Assembly: GCA_019973155.2 (NCBI GenBank) | Contig: BPQB01000018.1 | Span: 454,359-518,358 of the forward strand | Reading direction: 5' to 3' | DNA from: Phanerochaete sordida | Lineage: Eukaryota; Basidiomycota; Agaricomycetes; Polyporales; Phanerochaetaceae | Length of the DNA: 64,000 nt | Shown here: in pieces, positions 1 to 10,383 of the stretch | Layout of the letters: every line of letters starts with the position of its first letter | Position numbering within the stretch: position 1 is the first letter of the stretch | Notes under the pieces: generated by a model | The model's database searches: none | Seen by the model: the letters and a program-made list of their open reading frames with translations, nothing else | Told to the model about the DNA's origin: nothing | Position numbers and translations under genes: made by a program

Positions 1-218
1 ATAGAGAACAAATGTAGCAAATTTAATACACGAGGGCGCGCAAAAGTCTTGCAGAAAAAAACCGGGGCGCGCAGAGTTGAGAATGGGGGTTATGTAAGCA
101 GGAGGAGCGACGTCATCCCGCGCTGCCGGGCGCGACGAGTCGAACCCGACGCGGGGCGCACATGTCTCTTGCACACAAACTCCTCTGCAGGGTACACTCG
201 TCCGACGACCGCAGCGCC

Positions 219-641
219 ATGGCGAAGGAGAACCCCGCACAGACACTCAAGGCCTTCGTCTCCGTCCGTACCACCACATTTTGCTCGGGCCAGGGCCGTC
301 GGACGCTGACTTTGCGGCCAGGAGGACCCGAGCTCGCGGTACACGTTCGACAGCGAGCGCGACGCGCCGCAGAGCGAGCTCTGCCGCGAGGGCGACAAGC
401 TGAGCCGGAAGTGCATCATGGTGCGTGCAAAACCGCGTGCGCGTGCGCTGCCCTGCTGACTGCCGGCCGCAGATACAAATGCACTCGACGCGGCTGTTCC
501 AGGCCATGCAGGTGGGCACTGCGCCGTATGCGTTGCTGAGAGGGTTCATAATTCGTCATGCAGGAACAAGGATTCTTTTGCGCATTGCCCATGGACCCCA
601 GCAGGACGCACATAGAATGCAAGCCGATACCCAAGTCATGA
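219..641 (+). CDS. small conserved-looking protein of unknown function (four exons)
   Basis: I do not recognise this protein. Four exons (219-263, 322-420, 473-511, 564-641) join in one frame through three GT-AG introns of 51-58 nt, giving 85 residues. The first intron has a clear CTGAC branch site. The product is hydrophilic, starts MAKENPAQTL and has four cysteines: a CX9C spacing in the middle (CREGDKLSRKC) and a CX12C pair near the C-terminus. CX9C is seen in small mitochondrial intermembrane-space proteins, but the second pair does not fit the twin-CX9C pattern, so this is only a hint. An in-frame ATG at 162 would add 19 residues; I prefer 219 because the upstream stretch looks like leader sequence. 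The four exons closing in one frame argue for a real gene. Confidence 0.55.
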
Positions 642-753
642 GGCCTCCCGGAAATGGCCAACAGCCCGGCCGCTATATATCACACAATATACAGTAATCA
701 CAGAATGCACCGCTGCTCTGCCAAAGCATGAACCTGTCGAGAGGACCACTCCC

Positions 754-2661
754 CTACGACTCGACCGGGGAATTAAGGCTCTCGTAGTCGTACGGCCAGT
801 CAATGCCCGCCTTGCCCTCGAGCGCGAGCTGCGTCTGCTTGATCGCGAGCTCCCGGCGCGCGGTCGTCGACGCGAGCTCCAGCTTCGCGATGTCGAGCTC
901 GTACAGCGCCTGGCGCGCGACGCGCGACGCGGCGTAGTAGTCCTGCTCGACGCGCAGCTGGTGCGTCTTGAGCCGCCGGACCTGGTGGGCGGCGTCAGCA
1001 CAGAACACACGTTCCGGGGCAGACGGGCACGGACCTCGTCGTTCTGCCATGGCAGTGGATCGGGGTCCCAAGTCCGCATGCCAAACTCTAACATCAGCTT
1101 TTGCTCGATGGCTCGCAGTTCGTCCTTTACGGGCTCTGTGGCCGCGCCCACAGGCGGGGCAGCAGGCTCGGCTTGCGGAGTCGCGCTCCACTCAGGCTTT
1201 GCTGGTAGGGCTGGCTGTGGTGGGACGGCAGGCGAACGACCCTGTGGCGACATGGGCGTCGTCGGAGTCTTCGTGATGCCGCGCTGCTGCAAAAGCGACG
1301 GTGACCGCGGCCTGGACGAGCTTTCTGCCTTCTGTGGCGTTGCAGAGCCTGCGGAAGTCGGTTTCGCGGACTCGGGCTCTCTACTGGGTTTGTCACTCTT
1401 CGGTGGCGCGTCCACTTTAAGAGTCGGTAGCCGTTCTTGAGGCCTTCTGTCTATGTCCATAGGCCTATTTGCAGCTGGTGCGCGCGGGGTGTAAGTTGAA
1501 CTAGGTGGATGAGGAGGCACGTCTCTTCGGTTCTGGATTATAGGTGGTGGCTCCCTTCTTTTGGGTGAAGGCTCTCTTTCGCCTTCCTCAAGTATTCGGC
1601 CGGGGCTGAGTGTTTCTTCCCTTGTCTCCTTTCTCTGTGCCGGTGATACGCTGGGCGGCCGACGCCTGGGTGGCGACGCCGAGCGGCTTCTACTCCTGCG
1701 TCTGGGCCCACGACTGCGACTACGGTGATCGCGCCGCGGAGGAAACTCCTCTCGTCTCCGTGACATGTATGGTACGTCAGGCGACCTTCTGTCCAGCGGT
1801 TCGCGGCTAGTCCGCCGTCGTGGCGACATGACTTTGGCGCTAGGCGATGGGGAGCGTCGGCGTGGAGAACGGGGGAGCTGGCTTGAGGAGCTCGCGTGCG
1901 GAGGTGTGTTGCCCGCTACGGGCGATTTCAGTACACTCCAGTAATCTTGGGGAACTAAACTGACTGTAACGATGTGGTGGCGAGAGCCCTGGTCGCGTCT
2001 GCCAACGACGGCCATCGTCCCGCGTAGGCTCTCGCGGCGAGTCGCGGTACCTGGCGCCCCGGGGATGCCTGTCTATCTCGTCGGACTGCGTCCAAGAACG
2101 AGGCGGGCTCTTGCGTGCCCCCAGAATGATGACTGACCCCCGCGGCTCCTCATATCTTGGCCGCGCACTCTCGCGCGACTCCCGCGCCCAGGTGCGGGGG
2201 TCTGCGCGGGGATCGGGCTCGCGGTAGCGGTAGTCCGGGTGCGACGGCGGTGGTGGCGGCGGCGGGTAGTCGCGGTACTCGCGCCGGTCCCAGCCTCGCT
2301 CGCGGTGCCGGTCGTCGTGCTCGCGTCTGTCGTACGGCGGTGGGTATGCGTCACGAGGGCCATAGGTGCCGCGGTCGCGGTCTCTGTCTGAGGCGACGTA
2401 CGAGTCCGCTGCAGGCCTGGAAGAGTGCCTGTGCCGCGGCGGAGACCTGCCAGACATGTAGACGTCTCGCTCGCGTTCGCGTTCGCGGTAGTGCTCGGGA
2501 GGCGGGGGGCGTCCGCCGTAGTAGTGTGGGCGCGAGTCTGATCTGGAGACAGACGGAGGGTCCGAGAAGTCTGGTCGTGGGGGAAGGCCTGCCATCCCTA
2601 GAGGTGTCTGTGCTCCTCGAGGCTGCGAGGTGCTGGCGGGACTGGCGGAGGTGGAAGTCAA
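754..2661 (-). CDS. Arg/Ser- and Pro-rich nuclear-type protein
   Basis: Three exons (2661-2007, 1954-1035, 981-754) join in one frame through introns of 52 and 53 nt and give 600 residues. The N-terminal half is low-complexity and rich in Arg, Asp, Tyr and Pro, with RERERERD runs and a PPPPPPP stretch. The middle has many SR and SP dipeptides, as in RS-domain splicing or transcription factors. The last ~90 residues are ordered and helical, with a heptad-like stretch (RVEQDYYAASRVARQAL) and an end in SPVES. I see no RNA-recognition or other named domain. A nuclear RNA-related role is inferred from composition only. It shares a ~90-bp divergent promoter with the cyclin L gene, which also belongs to the splicing/transcription world. 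Confidence 0.7.
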
Positions 2662-2751
2662 GGCAGAAGTGCAAATGGCAGATGTTTTCGCGCCTGCCTC
2701 TTTCGCGGGGTTGGGCGCTTCGGAACTCGTGCTTGTCCACGATCCTGTACC

Positions 2752-3798
2752 ATGGCCTCTGTCTCCCTATACCCCCTTGCGTCCTTGGAGCAGATAGAAA
2801 AGAGCCCGTCACGCGAAGATGGCCTGTCCGAAGGTCTGGAAGAAGACCTGCGGGCTTTCGGCTGCAAACTCATCCACCAAGCGGGGGTGCTGCTCAAGCA
2901 GTGAGTGCACTTGACACGAAACCCAGGCCTCTGTACTGTCAGCTTACAACTGTCCAGAAAGCAGGTCGCTGTAGCTACTGCACAGATATTATTCCAGAGA
3001 TTCTGGTTTGTAACTTCCATGAAGCAATTTGGCATAGGTGTGAGTAGCATAACGCGAAGTTGATGGATATGTTCTTGACCCTGGCAGGTTTAGGACATAG
3101 GCATGGGTGCCCTCTACCTTGCCTCCAAGCTAGAGGAATGCCCCATCCGAATGCGTGACCTTATCAACGTCTACGATCTCCTTTTGCAAAGAACGGCGCA
3201 TACCCTTGCCGTGCAGACAACAAGTCCTCACAAAGGCGAATTCAAATACGCCCCGATGTCGTACTTCGGCAACACCTTCTACGACCTGAAGGATGCCCTC
3301 GTAGTCGCCGAAATGCAAATTCTCAAGCGGCTAGGCTTTCAAGTGCACGTCGTGCTGCCGTACGGGACCCTGGTGAACTACCTCCGAGTGCTGGGGCTGA
3401 CCAGCCGCGAAGACGTGTGCTCGCGGGCATGGGGTTACCTGAACGACGCGTAAGTCGCCGCACTCTCCTGCCCACGCAACACGTCGCACCCTGTGCTCTC
3501 ACGCATGCCTCCCAGCCTGCAGACACCCGTGTACGCGCTGTACCCGGTGCCCACCATCGTCAGCGCCGCGATTCTTCTCACGACGCGCTTTCTGGGGATA
3601 CCCTTGCCGTCCACGCCGCCGAACTGCTGGTGGGAGCTTTTCGACGCCAACTGGGAAGACGTGTGGAGCGTGTGCGGCTACATCATGCGCCTGTACCGCC
3701 CTCGCCCCCTCGAAGACCAAACTCGCGTCCTCGGCATGGTGTCGAAGAAGGGTGTGAGACAGTGGCTGGAAGATAACCCACCTTCCCGTAGCACCTGA
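2752..3798 (+). CDS. cyclin L-type transcription/splicing cyclin
   Basis: Four exons (2752-2900, 2958-3039, 3094-3449, 3516-3798) give 289 residues. The start matches the cyclin L signature: a short leader, then an 'S.EDGL...LEEDLRAFGCKLI' stretch, a 'QVAVATAQILFQRFW' helix and 'LASKLEECPIRMRDLINVY', which corresponds to the LASKIEE...RDVINV core of the first cyclin box. The second cyclin box follows (TPVYALYPVPTIVSAAI). Cyclin L pairs with CDK10/11-type kinases and acts in transcription and pre-mRNA splicing. The long RS tail of animal cyclin L is absent, and the protein ends soon after the second box. The exon 2 donor sits at 3040; an alternative donor two bases upstream would break the frame. 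Confidence 0.88.
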
Positions 3799-4075
3799 CC
3801 GCTGTGTAGTTGTGTCAACTGTGTACTCATACCTGCTCATGCTTCTCTTCTTCGCTCTGCGCTCTTCCCCGGTAATGTCAATATTATAATAATACATTCA
3901 TCGGTTTGCGAGTTCCTAGTCTACCGCGACAAATACAATACAGTGAAATAGTTACAACAACAACATAAGATGCGAAAACATAACGGCGACACGAGAGCGA
4001 AGGGACTAAGGCAAGATTAGAGATCCAGACGAGAGCGGCAAGATAGCAAGAATAGCGGTAAGAGGTGAAGTAGAG

Positions 4076-5348
4076 CTAATGTTGCTCAGACATAGCGTAC
4101 GGGTGGCGCACGAGTTCGTCGTAAAGGTCGGTTGGGAGGTCCCTGACGAGGGTGACAGCGATACCAATCACGGGGAGCGCTTCCAGGGGCGGGAAGGTTC
4201 TGAGAAGGCGCATCGGGCTGCCGAAATGTGAGTGAGGTCCGTGTAGGAGGCAGGCGGTGGCATACCTCGAGGATTTCATAACATCGTCGCGTATGAGAAG
4301 CAGCTGTGCAATTACACAGAGCACGTTGAGGTGGACGCCAAATGCAAGTAGGAAATCCCAAAGTTGCAGGACCTGGTCTAGAGGTGGCGTACACGCGCAC
4401 AACGTCAGGACGGCTGTAACAACGCGGATTCAGTATGCTGGCACTCCGATTTCCAGCAATCAGGAAACGTACAAGGGAATGCATAAATCTCCGCGGAGAG
4501 GTTCTTGGACCGCAAGTAAGCGTATAGCTCCGGGTCCACAATCTTCAAGCACCGATCAAGAAGCTAGAGCGAGAGCTGGCATCAGCCCAATCGTCTGGTC
4601 TCGTGAGGACTACTTACCTTGAGGCCGCGGTGAACGCCTTCCAGTGTTGGCTGGACATACAACGGACATGACTCCTCGATAAACTTGGCAAAGCAGAAGA
4701 ACGCTTCGAGCTCGGAGGGCATAGTGTAGAGAAACGGCGCTGCGAGCACGTTCATGCCTTGCACGTACGTAAACCCGAGCTGTTGGTCTTCTTGTCGATC
4801 TGAGCGGATGTTAGGCACGGGGGAAAGCCACACGACTAATTCTGGCGCACCGTAGTTTCGCCAGACGAAGGCGTCAAGTAAGCGGACTAACATGTCTTCT
4901 CGGACGCGCTCCTTGAAGCCCTTGTCCGTGGCAAGTGTCCTTCGTGGTACACGGTCAATGATACAGGTGGAGAGTCAGGGTCAGCTCACTCACCGGAACG
5001 TATCGTTGCGAATCTTCTCCCTGACTTCGCACGGCCCCCTCCCGACATAGTCGAGGAATTCCTCGGCGGACACGTCCTGCACGCGCAGGAGAATCTTCCA
5101 TATCCGGGGGCGCAGCGTCGGGTCCTAGCAGAGGAGAGCTGTTCAACTCTGGCATGAGGTCACAGGCCGGGGTCACGTACGACGGATGAGGGGATGCCGT
5201 CTACAAGGATGAGACGCCGCAGCTTCTTTATGGAGTCCTCTACGTCTGCTGCTGGACGGTGTTTTGCGGCGGTGCGGGGCTGGTTGAGTATCTTGTTGAA
5301 CGAGTGGGCCGTGGCGGCAGCAGCAGCTGATGCCGGAGAGGGAGACAT
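4076..5348 (-). CDS. BUB2: mitotic-exit checkpoint Rab-type GAP, Bub2/Cdc16 family
   Basis: Seven exons (5348-5181, 5124-4994, 4939-4851, 4799-4618, 4563-4473, 4413-4266, 4217-4076) join without a frame break to 316 residues, close to yeast Bub2 (306). It is a TBC-domain protein of the Bub2/Cdc16 subtype. An Ala-rich leader precedes 'FNKIL' and 'LVDGIPSS'. The TBC core carries RPRIWKILL (the IxxDxxR-containing region follows as IRNDTFRTL), TYVQGMNVLAAPFL and CPLYVQPTLEGVHRGLK. In the family Bub2 acts with Bfa1 as the GAP for the Tem1 GTPase at the spindle pole and delays mitotic exit. All splice sites are GT-AG. It is convergent with the cyclin L gene, 277 bp away. Confidence 0.92.
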
Positions 5349-5576
5349 GTTGAGCCTGCTTGGTTCGCGAAGGAGTTACACAGGCGCCTCCTCCCCGACG
5401 GCCTTGACCCAATCAAGGGGATCCGAAAACCTTAAGTCGCAGAACGGAGCGGGTGAAGCGCCTGCGCAGGACCCTGGACACCTCCCTTCGACACAAGTGA
5501 GAGGTGAACCGGTGAACGCTCCTCGGCGCGAGGTGATCGAGAGCAATGAGGTTTGGAGTACAAGTTTATACATGAA

Positions 5577-6824
5577 CTAGATTACAGGACCTGGATAGGT
5601 TAGTGGAGCATCTGCTGCTATTCTACCGAGTTCTTCTGAGGTAATAGCAAGAGTGTCTGCGAAAATCTGTGGTACAGTGGACGATATGCTACCCTTACTC
5701 GAGTCCCAGAACAGCGGATGGGCAACGCGGATGTGGTGAAAGATGCTGAACTTCCAGTGAAATGCTCCTGCTGTCTGTGGACACAGTAGACACCGGATGG
5801 GGACATTAGTCGAAGGCATGCGAGCGGAAGAACGCTTCGCCTTGCCGAGGACGAAGTGGTGAGCTCGCGGACACGAGGAGCTGACTTCAGGATGTGTAGA
5901 TGGCGGGAGGGCTGTCGTCGATAGGGATAAGACGCACCCGGGGCGACCGCAAAAGCCACATGCCGTCGATGGAATAGTCTGAAATATTGACAGCGGCGTT
6001 GAGCAATAAAACGGCATAATGATGAGTGTTGCGACGCACTAGCTCCTTGACGTTCTCGCTCACTCCCAGCAGGGCTCGCAGAACATGGCCGCCGACATGA
6101 CTTCGAGCCTTCTCCGCTGTGAGCCGCTTGCCGCACTGGTAGCAGTTGATGTACGGTTCAGAGCCGCTTGCGCACCGAGATATCGTCCCTGCGGGCTGGG
6201 TATTGCCTGCGAGCGGCTGGCGGACGGACGAGGAAAGGGCGGGTTGACCAAACAGTGTCCGACGTTGAGCGTCGGCTGCCGCGCGCTCCGCCGAGGCGGT
6301 TTGTCTCCCCACGAGACGCGCACATTTCGCGGAGCGGAGATGTTTCTTGTAGTGCCACTGAGACCTGCCTGACGTCCTTACGATGTCGCCACATCGCTCG
6401 CATTCGACAGATGTGTACTTCGGCGTAGGATGGCTCTGGTATTGGCCCCGCGTTGGCTCAGACTCAGGCTGGGATGTCGAGAATGGCAAATGCGGTCGAT
6501 GTAGGAGAGTGGATGGACGGGCATTTGTGGGAAGACATCTGTTGGAGTGTTGGCTGGAGGAGGAGGAATGCATCCACGGTCTCTTCGAGCGAGCGAAGCG
6601 ATGACGCCAAGGCGCGAATCCGGGTGTCCTGCGAACTCTCGAGACCTCAGATCAGAGACACCGCGCGCCGACTGTAGGGTTTCGCTGCAAGATGGGCCGA
6701 CGTAGTCGATACGAGGGCTGAGGCACGATGTAGAGGAAGTCAATCCCGCCGACTCGCTGTCGCGGACGTCCTGAGAACCCGCAATCTGTGCGTTGATGGC
6801 AGACTGCACGCTCTGTCCAATCAC
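5577..6824 (-). CDS. mushroom-type Cys/His zinc-module protein (transposon-associated style)
   Basis: Three exons (6824-6519, 6468-6040, 5978-5577) join cleanly, all at phase 0, to 378 residues. The N-terminal ~100 residues are Ser-rich and disordered. Then follow four possible zinc-binding modules: VECERCGDIVRT...WHYKKH, INCYQCGKRL...RSHVGGHVL, ACGFCGRPGC, and IRCLLCPQ...FHWKFSIFHHIRVAHP. The series 'C..CG..L...HVG.H', 'CGFCGR' and 'W.....H.R..HP' recurs, to my knowledge, in many uncharacterised Agaricomycete proteins, often near mobile elements. Function unknown; nucleic-acid binding is inferred from the Cys/His modules. An ATG at 6573 in the second exon's frame would bypass intron 1, but the spliced upstream exon keeps a longer open frame. 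The divergent neighbour is the adaptin gene, 178 bp away. Confidence 0.7.
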
Positions 6825-7002
6825 CGACCACCATCACCACGGACTGCCAGTAGGACCCCGGAGACTAGAGAACAATTGAAAGACGACCCCTCTGTGGCGA
6901 GATTTCAGATCTCTGGACCCCCTTGGACCCAATTGGGCCCGCTGCACAGCCAGCTTCAACTCGCGTTCGCGCTCACCGCGTCCCGCCGCCGAGCTCGCTG
7001 CG

Positions 7003-10000
7003 ATGGACATCCCCTTCATATCCTCTGGCGCGTTGAGCAGAGCACACTATGCGCTCGTGCGCAAGGTCGAAATCGCTGCGTCGCCCTCGGAGGCGGACCA
7101 GCACCTACTCGCTGAAGTGGAGCATGTGCGCGACCGTCTGACACGGTCAGCATCCTCAGCGGTCAGCAGAGTCTCACTTGGTACCGTACACGAACCCTCA
7201 TGCTTGTATGCTGTAACAGAGACAAGTCAAAGAGTGCCTCGTCATCTTGTTGTACTGTTCCATGAATTCCATGGGTCCTTTGCCGGACGTGGAGTTCGCG
7301 CTACCGCACGCCTTGAACCTGGCCGAAGCAGGCCACACTGTTCAAGACAAGCGAATTGGTACACAGCATGCATCTCACATCCGAAAAACCCAGCTGACGG
7401 CGCGCAGGTTACCTCTACTGCGCGGAAATGATGCCCAAGTCGCATGAGCTCCAGCTGATGCTCGTGAACACGTTACGCAAGGTAGGGCATAGTGATACGA
7501 CCCTACTCGCTTCCGCGATACTGATAAACTGTTAGGATCTAGAGTCCCCAGACATAGCACATATATGCCTTGCGCTGGACGTCCTCATACAAGTCCCGTC
7601 TGAAGACGTCATCCCAGCCGTAAGAGAACGACTGCAGGACCTGCTCTCGCACAACTCGTCAGTATGTACCACCAGGACCCGATATTGTGCTTCTTTTGAC
7701 ACGGCGCCACAGGTCACATATTCGTAGGCGTGTGTTGCTTGCGTTCCGTTCGCTCGGAGTCTACGAGAACAGCATATTGCAGGACGTGGTCAAGAAGATG
7801 AGGCAGCGATTGGAAGACCCCGATCCTGCTGTAGCGTGCGCTGCTCTTGCAGTCAGTATCAAGCTGCTTGAGGTGAATATCCTCTTGCTTCCCGCACCTG
7901 CTGGGGGTTAACTCGCTCTACAGGCAGGCATCATGTCGGCGGACAGATTTCGTCCTATACTACTCAAGCGGCTCAAAGAGGCGTGGAAGGTGTATCAAGA
8001 CGGTGGTTTGCACCTGTTGCTCCTCAGCGTACTTCAGGTACTGAGAGTCGTTAGGTAAGATCTCAGCCAGGTCCCTAAATGCATCTACTCATGAGCTTTA
8101 GACCGTGTTTCAAGAGTTTGCTCCTGATATCAGAGATCTTGACCGGTTGCGTTCGGTTGACGCATGCAAATGGTGAGATATGTTTTGTCATGTTCCACTC
8201 CAGTGCTTCGAGATTCACTCCTCAACAGCGGTCATATATCAGTGCTTCCAAGTTCTTGCTTGTAGTGACGCTCACGCGCTATTGGAAGCCCAAGAATCTG
8301 CTGGCGTGCCTTTCGTGGGCAGAATACGCCATCTGCTGGTTTCCGAGGATGTGAACGACGTCTACCTCTTCGTCTCATGCTTGGATTATCTGGAGGCCTC
8401 GTTATGGGCAGGGACTAATCCAGATACTGCTTCAGTACTTGAAGCATGGGAGGTTGAGCGAGTCATGCAACTCTTGGATTCCCAGGATTCGACGCTCCGC
8501 AGAAAGGCGAGTAATCAGTTCAATACTATCATGCCAGAAACCGCTGACAAAGGGCGATCAGACGCTAAGCGTGCTCCGGAAAGTCGACTACAACATCGTT
8601 GAGTCGTTCTATGGCCAGCTACTTCAAGCTTCGAGCTCGCTCTCCGGACCTCCAGAGCAGGAAGAAGCGGTTTCAAGGCTACTGGAGGTCATAAGCCTCT
8701 TGTATGCAGACAGCGGAGAGAGCTATGCCCAGCATCTGCAGAAAATTGTCGAGGTTGTAGAAACCGCCGTCATAGACGTCAAGCCGCACGTTTTACAGAC
8801 AGCGGTAGAGGACGTTTTGACCAAGTTCCGTCTAGGTAAGGTTCTAACGTCTAGTGCCTTGTGGGGTACTCACAGAGTCTCTAGCCAGCGCCGAGTTTCG
8901 GAGCGGGGCCATCGGCGTACTTGCAGCATCACTACAGTTGGCAGACGACGGCAAGACACTTGGGCCGACTATGACAGTCATTCTACCCGCTGTACTTTGC
9001 GAGTATCTGGACTTGTCTCCACTGTCACCAGTCGAGGCGATGAAAAGACTATCGTCGCTTCTACCTACGCATAGTGGTTTGTCTTACAATTTCCACATAC
9101 TCGCAGCATTGCCACTGAAATTCCTTCGCAGCTTCCATCCAAGATGTGATCCTACTTGCGTTACTCAGGATAGCTTCCGGTGCAGAGCAAATTCCGGACA
9201 GCGTACTGGGAATCGTGGGCAAGATTCGCGAACAAGGAGGGAGACATATCAAACGGCGCTGCGACCAATTTATCCGCATATCCCAATCCACGGCTGCGCT
9301 GCATACCATCCTGTCACAAGCCAAGTCCTACTCGGTTGGTATCCCTCTTACTGCACGCGCGCAGCGGACTGACTCCTGCGCAGCTTCCGGACATCCTGGT
9401 GGCACTGGAAAGCTATGAGGCAAGCCCCGACGCCCACGCCACCGGCTCGTCCAGAGCAGAGGGCACAACCTCGCCCGACCGCCCGTCATCCCGTGCGTCC
9501 TCGCGGGCGTCGCACACCGCAGGCAAGCTCCGCTACAAAGCCTACGACGCGCCGCGCGCCACGCCACGCCTGCGCGCACACCCTGGGAGCCCGGCACTGT
9601 CCGCGCACTCCGACAGCGGCAGCTCGCGGTTCGTCGGGCAGGATGCGGACGACGCCTTGGCGAGGACGATCACCGCGGGCGACCTCGCGCTGGCGGGCGG
9701 GCAAATCGAGCTCCAGGAACTGGGAAAGAGCGCGGTCGAGACGAGCCCGTCGCTCACGTCGGCGATGCAGGCGCTGAGCATGAAGAAGGACGAAAAGGCA
9801 TGTCTCGACGTCCCATTTTTGTTCTTTGTCAAGGCTGATCAAGCAAGCAGCTGCTACCGGTTCCCGAGACTGACCTGATTGCGCTGGAGTCGCCGTTCAT
9901 CTCGGACCCCCCAGCTGTGTCCCAGTCTCAGGCTTCCAGCGTCGCAGAAGAGGACTTCGAGGCGGCGTGGGACCGGCTGCAGCACGGCAACCTGCGTGGC

Positions 10001-10312
10001 TGGTGCGACTCCCCCATAGATGTGGTCGTGCGCCGGTTGCAAAGTTTGCAGAGGAAGATGCGAGTCACGCCGGCTGACGAAGCTCCGTTCCAAGGTTTGT
10101 CGTGTCCCAGGTGATAGGAAGGGCGCACGCTGAATGCAATTCCAGGCGATCTGAAGATATTCATCCCTTCCGAAGATGCAAGTTCCGCACGCAAGGAAGG
10201 TTTGGCCACTCTACGCCTTCGCGAAGGCGAAGAGGAGAGCTGCCTTTGGCATCTACGCTGCGAGGATGGAGATCTCAGGGCCTCTATTCGGACTCTTCTC
10301 ACTGATGCCTGA
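7003..10312 (+). CDS. AP-4 complex epsilon-like large adaptin
   Basis: A large gene with about 14 exons encoding an armadillo-repeat adaptin trunk. The clearest match to AP-4 epsilon is the stretch KSHELQLMLVNTLRKDLES, then 'SEDVIPAVRERLQDLLSHNS', 'HIRRRVLLAFRSLG' and 'RLEDPDPAVACAALAVSIKLL', in the same order and spacing as the family. AP-4 makes a coat at the trans-Golgi network. After the trunk comes a Ser/Pro-rich linker (about 9,420-9,800) and a short C-terminal segment (DLKIFIPSEDAS...) ending at 10,312; I do not see a full ear domain. One intron (8507-8561) is GC-AG. Exon limits around 8,040-8,220 are uncertain: two splice choices both keep the frame. Alternatives are AP-1 gamma or AP-2 alpha, whose conserved N-terminal motifs are missing here. 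Confidence 0.78.
8507..8561 (+). other. GC-AG intron in the adaptin gene
   Basis: The exon ends ...CTCCGCAGAAAG and the intron starts GCGAGT and ends GATCAG, 55 nt, with a GCTGAC branch site. Only this phase-0 join keeps the reading frame (STLRRK then TLSVLRKVDY), which also matches the adaptin family. The GT four bases further on breaks the frame. Confidence 0.75.
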
Positions 10313-10383
10313 CGGCGCCGACTTCGATGAGATGACTAGAATTGCATTATGTGTACAATATACCCTGCGTATGATGAAGTTGT

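Noticed and set aside
60..200. tRNA B-box-like GGTTCGACTCG on the minus strand
   Set aside because: No A-box, D-arm or acceptor stem at the right distance.
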